Positions 46,545-58,837 of a DNA stretch of 64,000 bases are shown here, in pieces (within the stretch, counting starts at the first letter, position 1; every line of letters starts with the position of its first letter). The DNA is from Panorpa germanica (lineage: Eukaryota; Arthropoda; Insecta; Mecoptera; Panorpidae): NCBI GenBank assembly GCA_963678705.1, contig OY783214.1, positions 13,826,001-13,890,000 of the forward strand. The letters are read 5' to 3'. Under the pieces are notes generated by a model, which was not told the DNA's origin, made no database searches, and was given only the letters and a program-made list of their open reading frames with translations. A program made the position numbers and the translations under genes.

Positions 46545-46918
46545 CCACAAAGAGCGAAATATGTTAGCTAAAAATGATACTTCAAATTCGATTCGATTGA
46601 ATTCGGTGATTTGTTGTTCGTTACAAACTTAATGTTTTTCTAACACACTACAAATTTTTTGGTTAAAAGATTTGATGAATAAGTTTAATGTCAGTTTTTG
46701 AAAAATACAGAAGTGAAAACAATTTCTATTACTAATTGTTATTAAAAACAGCAATTTTAATTATTTGACATACAATTTTGTCGAACTGTTAAAATTTATG
46801 TCACTACCGATGCATACGCACCAACCAAATGCTTAAACAAGAACCTGAAATCTAGATTAGAATATTAAATAAAAACAGTAAATTAAATATCAAAACAGTG
46901 AGTGGGAATGAGGCTTAA
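46545..46918 (-). mobile_element. Element E family, copy 2
   Basis: Its outer end at 46918 (minus strand TTAAGCCTCATTCCCACTCA) and following sequence match the left half of 52128-52632. Further in it carries CCACAAAGAGCGAAATATGT, repeated perfectly and inverted at 48866-48906. It is non-coding. Confidence 0.6.
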
Positions 46919-47255
46919 GTGAATATATTTTTAGTGAATTTAGCTTTTCTGCTTCTGTGACTCTTTCCTCAAGTCAAACTCAATTCTATGCAGTCTCATT
47001 TAGTTTATTTATTGAGACTCTGAAGATAGCCGATTGCTTGTGCACGAACAGAGCGTTCGTCGTTAGCATTAATTCGGCTCTGGTGTGGGATGATGTTTGT
47101 GATTTATGGATGTGTATGATACGGTGGGTGCAAATGTATCCTGATTATTTCAATTTAATAACAACAACAAAATACATTTGTAATGAGTTCGCGTAATAAT
47201 TAATCATACTAAACATAACAAAGCAAACAAAAACAGCGTTCATTTTTGAATTCAC

Positions 47256-47351
47256 CTCGCGTCCCGGATATATTTCACCATCTGCTGTCAAAAGAACACC
47301 GCGCCGTGGCTGAACAGCAGTAGAGGAATACAACCCATCATACGCCGCACT
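47256..47351 (-). other. Weak exon candidate (32 codons)
   Basis: A GC-richer island open in one minus frame (SAAYDGLYSSTAVQPRRG, then VLLTADGEIYPGRE) is bracketed by GTACAG and a CGAG|GTGAAT donor. The phase (0) does not fit the next exon of the PPxY gene (42957-43141), so it is not its 5' exon as it stands. I recognise no family. Confidence 0.25.
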
Positions 47352-47550
47352 CTGTACCTTTACAGAAAGCCAACGGAATAACAAATTGTTAGACAAAGCA
47401 TTGTTTAGTTATTTCTGTGTTGGCATAACTTGTATAATTTGAATAACATATGAATGAATAATGAACCGTTCAACGAACGAAAATAATACACAGAAAGTTA
47501 GTTCAGTGTTATAAGAAATTTAGAAACATAATAATTCTGTAATATAGTTG

Positions 47551-48154
47551 TATTGGCGTGTCTATTTTATTAAATATCTAAATATTGACGGAGATATAGC
47601 AATTAAAAATTTGAATTGTAGTTTTAGCGCTAGAGATAGTCGGCCATATTTGTGTGACGTGAAATGCTTTTTATACGCCAGTTGTTTGTAGAGTAGGTCA
47701 GTGCTGTTGTAATGTTTTGTAGCTGTTGGTAGTCGAAATGATCACGTCAAGTCAAAGAATAATAAGTTTTTATTTTATTCAACCCTGTTACGGCAGACAT
47801 AATATTGGAATTTTATTGTTCCTTGAAATAGCTGTAAATAATATTTGATATTTTGATATATAAATACATATAGCAGGGATTCAGTCAGAGTTCTGTCATG
47901 AATATATCTCTTTTACGTTCTGTTGTATAAAAGAGATAGCAACATAGCGGTTGTAAGGTCACATGCATTTGGAATGTTGTACAACGTTGAATCCCTTTAA
48001 TAATTAAAGAGACAAAATGATTTTTTAAATTGTTAATATCTCATAACATATAAGGAGTTATTAAAAAATAATTGAACATTTGAGATTCTAGTAACCCACT
48101 TTATCAATATATAGTACACTTTTATAGAAATTAAGACATAGGACACAAGCCCAT
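47551..48154 (-). mobile_element. MITE of the ATGGGCTTGTGTCC family, copy D
   Basis: Reverse orientation. Its right edge GGACACAAGCCCAT is an intact terminus preceded by TTAAGACATA; the other end is truncated at TTGGCGTGTCTATTTTATT. It contains the 80-bp segment (TCTTTTACG, AGAGATAGCAACATAGCGG) also seen in copy B, so B and D are one subfamily. Confidence 0.75.
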
Positions 48155-48639
48155 TTTGGAATTGTACGATACGTTTACATAAAATAGAACTCTTTCGTAA
48201 CCCTCTGTACAGGTAGATGTCACTGATGCGACGGCAACGGGTCCATGACGCATAGCGAACATACGCATTGAATAATTAAGATAATAATAAACATAAAAAG
48301 AAAGAGGAAAAGTTAAATTGCAATGGTTTTATTTTCGAATTATGAATTATGAAACTGCTCTTCAATTTCACAGTAAACTAGTTAAAATTAAAACTGAGAC
48401 TAGCATGTTAAATTTATTCCGTACTCGTAGGTATGAACTCCCGGTGGAACATGAAACATGGAGTATGGACTTTGCAACGGTGATTTTTATTACATTTTTC
48501 GTTAGCTGAAAGTAATTTACATAATTTGATTACGTTCTATTTGAAAACAATTAAAAGTTAACGGGGTGAACATTCGAAACAGGAGCAGATTAAGGTGCAG
48601 GTGAAACAGAGAATATAATCTAATCATGCGAAATAAAGC

Positions 48640-48906
48640 ATGCTGACATTAAACTTATTTTAAAAGTAAATTCTACTGCATTTTGACAGATTGCCACGTT
48701 TTGGAGGTTATAATATAATATAGTTTTTCTATGAATAGGAATAGGAATGATACTGAAACGTTTGCATTTGATAAGAAGTACTCATCAAATCTTTTAAATA
48801 AAAACCTTAAATTTGATGTGTGCAAAAGAAAAACTTAAAATTAGTTTTGCAGAATGTATGTAACGTTGAAGTATCATTTTTAGCTAACATATTTCGCTCT
48901 TTGTGG
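48640..48906 (+). mobile_element. Element E family, copy 3 (partial)
   Basis: It shares ACATTAAACTTATTTTAAAA and GGAGGTTATAATATAATATA with 52128-52632, and a perfect 41-bp segment (48866-48906) with copy 2 in inverted orientation. Confidence 0.6.
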
Positions 48907-49334
48907 CATAAGATCAAATTCGTAGATAATTGTATGATCTATAAGTTACATAATAACCTCCACTGACATATGACGTACACGTAATGACATATTTGCAAAC
49001 AAAACACCTGGATATTATGACCTTTGACCTCGAATATTTTATGACACGGATAAGAAATTAAATAAGACTTTCAAGCACGTCTTTAGAATCCCAAAACAAA
49101 GCTCTGTACAAAATTAGCCTAAAAATAGAACCTAGTCAGAATTTGCCTTTATTCGCAGCAAATATCGTCCTTAGCGAGTAGTGGTTGCCGATATGATTAA
49201 TTCAGCCCCAGATTTCTGCCGATTAACATCTGACGAAGCCCTCCGAGGAAGGAGGGGGTTCATCTTCGTTCTAGACTGTTACAATTATAGAGATATAAGA
49301 AGAGAGTACGCGAAGGGTACGGTCTCCTGTAAGG

Positions 49335-49493
49335 AAAGGTAAAGATAGCTGCCGAGAGTCCTATCTGTCTCTTTCTAACCGAATTGCTGCTGTTCGCTTG
49401 GTGAGGTAGGGGGTAAACAAACAAGCAGACGCAGTGCTCGGCTAGAAAGAGACACAGAGGACACTCGGTCTAGCTATCTCTCTCTTTGCCTTT
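49335..49493. mobile_element. Palindromic mini-element (AGAGATAGCT ends), copy 1
   Basis: AAAGATAGCTGCCGAG on the left and CTAGCTATCTCTCTCTTTGCC on the right are inverted relatives. The interior (CCTATCTGTCTCTTTCTAAC, GGTGAGGTAGG) recurs at 63818-63993. It is about 160 bp and non-coding. Confidence 0.65.
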
Positions 49494-50230
49494 TTCGCAG
49501 CATTCAGTCTCTTGTGCACTCTATTCTTATAGCTCTATGGTTACAATAATGTGCCGCATCTTGTACACAACTGGTTTTAGTTATCGAAACACGAAACAGT
49601 AGGAAATAACATGTATATAGGATAGAATATGGTTTATACGGGTATACAGATATTGGTTGAACAAAATCCATTAATAATATCCCTGTATTGTAAGCCCTTC
49701 CTCTTCAGTTCCCTTCTGCAACCCATGTCCGTCTAGCCTCATTCCATTGCAAAGCTATTCAACAGACATTTTAATAATTCAATGTAATTAAATTTATACA
49801 TTGAAATAATTATTTCATTAATAGTTAACTGTAAAACAATTCCGAATAAATGGCTGATTGGCAAACAAGCTGCGAATTATCGACTTTTTTAATTAAAGTA
49901 CTAAACATTTGTGATATTCTGTGCTTGTCATTAGTTACTGCGTGCTAATTATAGGTTAACGTAGCAGATATGATTAGTCATAAATTATATACAGAGCCAG
50001 CCCGAAAAACCGTGGGCCCGGAGTAAAGCTGAGTTTGTTATTTGTTACATTAGACAAAGTAAAATAAAAAGGAACACATAAATAAAAAATATACCCATAT
50101 TCATATCTATAAGTTGTAAATTATGTTTGGTAAATTTTTATAAATGTATACATTCTTTTAATTGCTATTAACTTTTAAAAGTAGATGCACTGAAATAAAT
50201 ATTAAAAAGGAAAATTAATAATTAAATTGC

Positions 50231-50405
50231 TATAGTTCAAATTACAAGAGTTCGATCGAGACTCATACAGAACCGTATAAATCTGCGATGCGATGGTGAA
50301 TTTAGTCTTATTCACTCCTATATACCTTATATAAAAAATGAGTGAGACAGTGCTTCTTTATTATATTGCAGATTTCGCCGCCGAACTCTTACAATTTGAA
50401 CTATA
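50231..50405. mobile_element. Palindromic mini-element (TATAGTTCAAA ends), copy 2
   Basis: TATAGTTCAAATTACAAGAG and, inverted, TATAGTTCAAATTGTAAGAG form 24-bp terminal repeats around a 127-bp core shared with 15248-15471. It is non-coding. Confidence 0.7.
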
Positions 50406-52127
50406 AAATATAAAATGAAATTTGATATCATTTTTTAAAAGGCCTTTCTCTTGGAGGTAATAAAATTATGTGAACACAGAGTATCTTGTAACAACCCCAT
50501 GTTTATTAATATTTTTATTAAAATGACAGCAATATATGTTTCCGTTGAAGAAAAGTATTGTCGATTTTCATCTTGTGTTCTTATACAGAATCATAAAATA
50601 CAAACTTCTTCGAAACACTGGTGTATTGAAACGTAGAAAGTGGAAATTGTCTCTCACGAAAAAGTGTACTAATATAAAAGTGTACTACATCCTATTGAAA
50701 AAGTCGGCGGTACCAAATATACGGTTTCACTGTGAGAGAGTCTAAGGCATTCAATGGCGAGCAAAAAGTATTTTAAAATAAATTTTTAGCAAAATATAAA
50801 GCAGAACTGGAAAGCAAATTTCGGAAGATTTCTATTAAAAATGAACATTCACTTTCAATCTATAGGGTCTTTTAACAAGAGCGGTCATTTCAAATCAATA
50901 GAAAAACGCATTATTTCGCTTAAAAATGAACGTTCTTTTTGAAAAACCCTAAATCAAATAGAGTCCAACAATTTTCATTAAAAAAATTATAAATAAATTT
51001 TTTAATGATGAGTTTTTATTTTCGAGGATTGTACTTTTTGATAGGATTATATGAAATTAATTGTTTGAAATGCAATTATGACCGTAATCGGTTTAAAAAA
51101 TAAAAACCCCACGAGAGATAGAAAAAGTGAAAGAGATAAAATTAAAACGAGAAAAAAAATAGTATTTTTAATCCACGCTCTGTACAATACAGCACAATAT
51201 AATTCAAATTAAATTGCATCCAATCAAATATCGTATAGGTCCATGGAAGTAGAACGACCGGAGCTGAAACGGACCGGACTCAATGGCATTTGTAGCCCCA
51301 GAGCACGGCAGCAAGTGGCAGGATTCTCTAACTGTATTGAAAAGTGCAATATTAAGAAAAAACAGAAGTAATACAAACCTGTTTTCATTGTGCAAAATAA
51401 CATAAATGAAGAAAATTAGATAACCCTGCTTAGCTTTTAATCTAATTTTCATTGACCAAACCACGTGGTTTGTAGTTGAGCCCAAACATTAGTTTTTTAT
51501 TACCACCATCTTCGAGAATATTTCTATTTATTGACTTTATTTTATTTTTGATTTAGATTATTTATCAATGAAATTAGAGAATCCAGCTTTAGGGCACCAG
51601 CATTTGACAACGGCTGATGCAGATGACGAGATATTTATTATATAATAAATGTAAAATATCCCCCGCTGTGTAGAGGTGGGGGTATTGATAAATCAAATAT
51701 AAAATCTGATAAAACATTTAATTAAATATAATAAAATCAATTTTACAGTGCTAAAATTAGGTATTTCCTTTATTATAGCAAATCAAAGAGTTACCCTCTA
51801 TGGATATGGTACACTTCGTTTATTTATTTCAACCCGAAATTTCTATGAAATATATTATGCATAATTGAACTCAGCATGAGGTCTAGTTCATTAAAACTTC
51901 ATGTAAATGAAATTCTATTAAATACTTCTTCATTGTAACGTGCAAACGAAGTTAATATTAATTTCAAACCATCACAATTCTATATACACAATTCAAGATA
52001 TAGTTTACTGTTGTCGTGGCCTTACTAAATGGCTGCATCAATACCTTAAAAATGCACATAATCCAATTAATTTTCTGGGATTCAAACCAGAATCCCATAG
52101 GCCACTGTGTCGTTAATAATTATAAAG

Positions 52128-52632
52128 ACTAAAGCCTCATTCCCTCGTTTTGATATTTAATTTACTGTTTTTATTTAATATTGTAATCTAGATTTCAGGT
52201 GCTTAACCGAAGCATTCCTTTTCACATTTGTGTTTTAATTTAAGTTTAGTTTATTTAGTTGGTGCGTATGCATCGTTAGTAATATACATTTTGACAGTTC
52301 GACAAAATTGTATGTGAAATAAATAAAATTGCTATTTTTAATGACAATTAGTAATAGAAATTGTTTTCACTTCTATATTTTTCAAAAACTAACATTAAAC
52401 TTATTTTAAAAGGAAATCCTACTGCATTTTGACAGATTGTCACATTTTGGAGGTTATAATATAATATAGTTTTTCTTAATTTAAAACATTGTACCTTCTA
52501 AGGTTCTAAAAAAACTAAGAAAACTTAAATTAAAAGTGGTACTGTGAATGACTACGCATATTGCCATATGCTAAACAATTTAAATTAAATACAAAATAAA
52601 ATTAAAGTAGTGAGTGGGAATGATACTTAACA
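52128..52632 (+). mobile_element. Element E family, most complete copy
   Basis: The left end TAAAGCCTCATTCCCTCG and the right end AGTGAGTGGGAATGATACTTA are inverted. Subterminal TTGATATTTAATTT matches AATTAAATACAAAAT in inverse. At about 505 bp it unites the halves seen at 46545-46918 and 48640-48906 and the shorter copy at 18345-18606. No coding frame is present. Confidence 0.7.
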
Positions 52633-53721
52633 ATAATGTGAAAAAAATCAAATTGATACATAATTATTTTACAAATAGAGCCCCTAATAAGCATGCAACT
52701 ATTCTAACATAAAATATTACCATAAGTTTCCGAGTATAAAACAGTTCATTGATTTAAATTTTAAATGAATAGTCCTTTAGTATAATATTCTTATTTAATA
52801 TTGATGTAAACCAGATAACAGAATGGGGTATCGACTTGATGTAGAACATACATTTAAATAGGAGGCATTTGGTTAAGGTTAAATTAATGACTGAACCTTT
52901 TTTTCTCTTTAGTTAAGTATTCTTTTGATGCGATCGTTCTTTTAGGACCGTATTTCTTCAACTGATGTCTAAAGTGTTTATCGTGTTATCCACATGATGG
53001 CAGCACATATGAGTCTAGTAAAAGGGCCGTGAAACACCCGCACTCGCACCATCTGGCAAACGTATTAAATTTCCCCGTAGCTGATTTTAAATCTCTGAAC
53101 ATGTTTAAAAAAAGTGATATAAAAATACAAAAGGTGTAGTCTGTTAAAATATGAAACATACTCCGTATTTAAAGGTGAGGAAGAAACAAAGACTACAAAA
53201 GCAATTTAAACAGAAGACTTGGATGAATGATTTCGTTTCAGTTTCATATTTTAACTACCAACAGGTAAAAATATCTCGTTTCAAAGAAAATGTATGTTAA
53301 TATGAAACTCACAAAAAACCACCCAGTGTTGTTGGTGAAAAAGTGATAATTATTAGATGACGAGTAAAAATGTGATCATTTTTACAAATTTGATACGACT
53401 AAGAACATATATAAAACGATGAAGCATTTATGGTGTCGTAGCCCCAAATTGTGAAGTACGCCGCTGCCTAATAAGTTAACGTTTATGTTTGTACATCATT
53501 TGATTTGAGAAAATATAATACTTTCGCCCACCGTGTAATAATATTAAAGTATTGAATTTTGTACAGTTTCCAGTTCATTACTGAGACAACAATACATATT
53601 GAGATGAAAGTGAAATTATCTTCATATGAAATTTTTTTTTTCAATTTTTTTAATTAAAAAATTAAACTTCAAATTTAGAAATTAAGATTTCATTAACAAA
53701 TGTCAGTTAAAAGGAAGAGAT

Positions 53722-54133
53722 ATGTTTCATCCAAATTTTTGTAAGAAAAGATGGTTTAGAAATGAGTCCCGCAAAATTATATCAACTATAATCAGAATCA
53801 AAAGTAATCATTGTAAACTCCAGCTCACCTGTACAAAATTAATATTAAATCTGACGATAGATGTCAATGTGGTGAAGAAGGAACTTTGGATCATATTATA
53901 TTTGAATGCATAAATTATAGTTTAGAAAGATCAAAATTCAATAGTGAAATATTAGATGTGATTAAAACTTCTCCTGTTAATACTAAATCTTTGTTAAGTG
54001 ATTCAAAATAATTAGTGAATTATTGAAATATTTAGAAATTTGTAAAATAGATATAAAATGTTAAATATGTATAAAAAATGTTAGATGGTGGCTGTGACGA
54101 ATAAAAGTCAAAGCAAATAAATAAATAAAAAAA
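53722..54133 (+). mobile_element. 3' end of a non-LTR retrotransposon (LINE), frameshifted
   Basis: A broken frame carries the end of ORF2: FHPNFCKKRWFRNESRKI, then after a one-base shift a Cys/His knuckle DDRCQCGEEGTLDHIIFEC, the C-terminal motif usual in Jockey/I-type LINE ORF2 proteins. A non-coding tail follows (GACGAATAAAAGTCAAAGCA) and then an AATAAATAAATAAAAAAAA run. It is 5'-truncated and inactive, a typical target-primed insertion. Confidence 0.75.
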
Positions 54134-55498
54134 AACGACAAGTTTATGTGCAGTTATAATTTTGTTTAGTTGTATTTATGAATTATACATATAGTAAATA
54201 CAATTTAAATATAGTAACTGCATTCTAAACTCAAATATTTATATTGTGCGTTGGAGTTGTGGAATATTGAAGTTGTGTTATTAATGTATTGGAAGTTTGA
54301 CATACAGGTTTGGCTATATATGTATATATATAGGAGGCTCTCAAAGCTAAATACGTTAGGCAATGTATCAAGATACAAAATATTTCAACACTGCTTTAAA
54401 TCGAAATCGTACGCCTATCTTTCTCGATTTAAGTCTTAAAATCAACTTTAACCCTCCTAATTTCAGCTTAATAAATATTACGAAGTCCATACTATTAATA
54501 TTTGAGTATTATGGGTTACGAAGTAAATATTAGCTAATTTTGGGTGACATAACGTGATCCGACAACATGCAAATTGCATTTACAAAACCCCCTCGCCCCT
54601 TGTCCCGCACACGTCCACTCAATTAATCCATGACCTGCCAACGTTATACCACGAACTGGATAGCTGAACTGTTCGATAGGCAACAGGATAGCCACCACTC
54701 AAACCAATCTCTCTCCCTTTATCGCTCCCTTTGTCGCGTCACTGTATTAGCACTTCCTGTGATGATATACATCATATTGACACCAAGTTATTGATTGTCA
54801 TTGAACTGCGTCGAAACATCATCATCATCATCCCCCTCACCCGGTCTTTTGTGTCACAGTTTGCTAAGCCTAACAGAAGGGTGGTTGCATAACAAAACAA
54901 GCATTAAAGGTATTAAATATTACATTAACTAAACTGCACTTTAAACTTGAATAATCAATCTGGTCCTAATTTGACAAATTTTTGTTTAGTTAGAAAAAAT
55001 ACGATCAAATAAAAAGTGCAATTTAAAGTGAAGTGACTCGTCACATAGAACAAAAATGTGAGTATATGAGTCTTAAAATTAAAGAAAAGGGGGAGAGAAA
55101 GAGACACAAAATAACTGTGGCTTTATAAAGGGTGCGGTGCTGGGCAAAGTGGACCGAAACATCCGATTTCGACTCTCCAAATGTATTGACCAGAATGGAG
55201 GCCACCTTAAAACTTTGAATGCACCTCTATGTAATAGAAAAAGAATAAAAATATCTCTAATACTTTTTGTTTTATAATTTTTTAAAATAAGGAAGTTCCC
55301 GCGCCGCTCCCTTTATTTTATTAAGTTATTAAGCTTTATTTTACTTCATTAATAATAAGTAGTTGGATAATAATATACCCATTAAACATAATTACGTGTC
55401 TTTAAGGTTTATCAACATAAGAAAAGTTACCTCTTATTTATCTATTTTCCTGTTTTTTGAAAAATAATCATAAGAGTTCTTTAGAATTAACGTCTGAA

Positions 55499-55555
55499 TG
55501 GCCGAGCTAGTTAGATCGACGACTCTAACACTCATCTATATTTAGGTATGATTTC
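55499..55555 (+). repeat. tRNA-derived relic (possible SINE head)
   Basis: TGGCCGAGCTAGTTAGATCG resembles the D-arm/A box of a tRNA, and GGTATGATTTC about 45 bp later resembles a B box with one key change. No intact cloverleaf can be drawn, so this is a pol III relic rather than a tRNA gene. Confidence 0.35.
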
Positions 55556-55873
55556 TAAAGGTGAAATAAATTTATACCATGACTGCCAAAAAAATAAATT
55601 TACAAAATAATAAACAAATATACCAACTTTAATATATTGAAAAACTACAATTAATGCGAGATATATCCTAGCTGTTGAAATCGTGAGATTATAATAAAAA
55701 ATAAAGGAAAAGTTGTATAGAATACCTTCTTAAGGATCATAAAGTCTTAAGAAGTCCTTTTTAAGGATTGAAAGGTTATAAAGTACGTGCTTAAATAACA
55801 AGGTATCATTCATGTTTTGGGTTTAGCAGGATAGACCAGAAATTTCACTGCGATTGCCCTTAATATTTGTACC

Positions 55874-55998
55874 CAATTGGGCGGGTATTTTACAATGAAA
55901 TAACTTATTGGCCCGGTAGGGACCATTTAGTGTTTTGCGTTACATTCCAACTGGAATCCCAATGGGACAGCCTGGTTAGGTCCCAATTGGGTTAACAA
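55874..55998. mobile_element. Short element with CCCAATTGGG termini
   Basis: TTTGTACCCAATTGGGCGGG on the left and GGTCCCAATTGGGTTAACAA on the right are inverted. An internal AATCCCAATGGGAC repeats the theme. It is about 125 bp and non-coding. Confidence 0.5.
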
Positions 55999-58623
55999 AA
56001 TAATTTCTAATCGGGTTATTGACTCTCTTGGTCTATGTTATATTAACAGAAAATTTAAAGAATGCAAAATTTTGCATAATCTCTATATTTAATATATTAT
56101 ACATATATTCTTCCGTGTCCCTTCTCCTGCGGACGCCTATGCCGCTTGTAACGTTCGGCTAAATTATCTTAAATTGGAAATCGAGCACTGTACCACGCCG
56201 TGAGAACTGAAGCTGAATAGTCCTATGGGTTTAGTTAGTACTATTAGTTTGTTAATTATATCCTTATTGTTATATCAGGCCATCGAAGACCACTCAATTA
56301 TTATCGAACGATATTACATACCCATCTAACATAGTGTTTCTCAAAACATAATGTTACGATATTAAATGCTGCAACTTCACTACTATGGACGGCAGTTTAT
56401 ATTGTTTATATTCGTGAAAGATACAACTTAAAACAGATTCGAATTTCGTTTAGTATTCATAATATGCAAAAGAGTAATGGTGCAGAAACAAGACTGTAAC
56501 TGATTCTGAATTCTAATTGAGTTCGAGTACTTAAACTTTTCATAATGCTTACTGCTTACTTCATGCAAGTTTATGGTTACAAAATTTCATAGAATAATAT
56601 TTTATATATTCATATTACGTATTTGCGCGGTGCAGACGGGTGTCGAATTATGTTTAGAAATGCTTTGATGGTATGTACTGAGCGAATAGCACAAATAAAT
56701 AAATTTTCCATGATAAATGTTGATAAAGTGATATAATAACTCTAACTTAAAAAATATCCGCCGCGGTTATACTGGATGAAATTGAATATGAGCATGTTAA
56801 CAAAAAATAAAAAAAAAGTTTAATATGTTGAGTGTATGTATAATGTAAAATATTATTCTCTTTACTTAACCCTGCGTGTGTACACTGGATCTTTTAAGGA
56901 ACAGTTGAAAATTCAAACCCCAATTTCTATCTCATGAGTACAGAGCGCGCTTCACCTGTGCCCCCTAAAAAATGTAAGTAATGGTAGGGACTTAAGGTTC
57001 TTGCAGCGTCCGAATCTGTCACGTTAGTATTTTCCAATGTTAGTAAATGTTTTTTGCTTCTCTTGTTGTTTTACAGTTTTTTCATGGTTAAAATAAATGA
57101 TTTATGTAATTTAATATATTATTTCTTAGGTCATCTTTTTACTACAATAAGTTTTTGAAGATGGATGACAATTCAACGATTGCGCACTGTAAATTCTCTT
57201 TTTGACACTAATTATTATTAACTAATATTACTTATTATTCCATAAATTTTGTATTTTCATCAATAAAAACCTATTTTGTGCCGAATAATAACCGTTCCGT
57301 TTATTATGACATGCCTGAATCCGTAAAATATTCCCTTTCAGGTGCACAAATAATTCCACTTTTTGGAGCCCACGCCAAAAACGCTACATTCTTTCGAAAG
57401 CTTAAAGTCTAAGGTAAAAAAGACTACAATCATTTTTCTTAATATTTGTTTGTTATAAAGTTACGAATTTTTTAACAATACTCCGTTTTTTCCACGTTTT
57501 TTACTATTTGTCAACAACGGTTTTGAACTTTGAACATTTGCAACTTCTGGGCCATGTAGTAGACACTTCAAGAAGTAATCCAGAATTTTTTCAGATTTTT
57601 TGAAAGCTTAGAAAACTCGAAAAACACGACTGTTCCCTCAAAGACCGAGTGTACACACCATGACTCGAAAAATATAGTGTTCACGCGAAGGGTTAATACA
57701 ACCAAAATACAGAACGACATATTAAATATGACGTTACCACAACCTTAGTCTTAGAATTATATATTTTGTGCATATGTTGATAAAAACTGTGTTACAAATA
57801 GAATAGATTTGTTGATGAATTGAAAGTAACCAAAATAAATAAAGTTTGCGAGCGTTTTCCTTTGCGTGACAGATTCCTACCACGGAAGCACCCTTTCATT
57901 TAAATAATAAAATTAGTTATTGATTTATTAAATACATAACGACCAAGAATTTAATTAAAATTTAATCCCATCTAAGCTGAAAGCCATGCTGTTAATCTGA
58001 ATGAGATTAATTCCCTTCCTTGAATACAAGTCACTCAAAATCAGACGGTCTGATGAATTTTATTTTTATATTGCCAATTTTAAATCATTTTCATTCCATA
58101 AATTATATTTTCAGAACCAGTCTTAAGGGTTGTGATGAAAGCGTTGCTTATCTATTCAAAACTTGTATTTATTAATTAAATTTATTTCGTAAAGAAACAA
58201 GAAAGTGAGCTTAATGTAATATCGAAATTAGGTAACAATTTTAAAGAAAAACTGAACTGTTTAAAGACTAAATTAATATTCAATGTACAATGTTCAATAC
58301 ACAGGTGGATTTTATTTAATCATGCTTGAACAGTAGTTGCTCCAAAAGGGAAATTTGCGAGAATAAATGATTCCCCTACACGATAAACAAATTTATGAGA
58401 AAAAGTATAAGTATGACCATAAGTATAAATGACTGCTACTCGGAGGTTTAAGTATATATTTACCGTCCAACATGCGATAAACTTTTTCATAACTACTGGA
58501 CCTCGCCGTTCATTATGGATCACGTGCGCCGGCTTGGACATTTACAATTTATATGCCCTTTCTTGTCTGTGCTGTGCGCTTAGTGCTATGCAAACATTTT
58601 GGTATATTTCAACCAGTGATTTC

Positions 58624-58837
58624 ACTTAGAAAGATCAAAATTCACTAGTGAAATATTAGATGTGATTAAAACTTTTCCTGTTAATACCAAATTTTTGTTA
58701 AGTGATTCAAAATTAATTAGTGAATTATTTAAATATTTAGAAATTTGTAAAATAGAATTATAACATGTTAAATATGTATAAAAAATGTTTGATGGTGGTT
58801 ATGACGAATAAAAGTCAAGGCAAATAAATGAAAAAAA
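58624..58837 (+). mobile_element. Second LINE 3' end of the same family
   Basis: AGAAAGATCAAAATTCACTA ... GACGAATAAAAGTCAAGGCA, then AAATAAATGAAAAAAAA, matches 53930-54133 base for base with scattered changes. It begins later in the element, so truncation was more severe. No frame remains. Confidence 0.75.

Larger units (their letters stand above)
48907..52127. other. Gene-free interval with mini-elements
   Basis: It holds the elements at 49335-49493 and 50231-50405 and a lone TAGGGTCTTTTAACAAGAGC terminus at about 50866, related to the element at 61025. No gene was recognised. Confidence 0.45.
54134..58623. other. Gene-free interval
   Basis: AT-rich. It contains the tRNA-like relic at 55499-55555 and the palindromic element at 55874-55998. 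Short GC-rich patches (54580-54730, 56940-57010) show no usable frame. Confidence 0.45.

Noticed and set aside
51644..51700. Small hairpin CCCCCGCTGTG...GGTGGGGG as a terminator or structured RNA
   Set aside because: Short, isolated and without gene context; likely chance or a decayed element.
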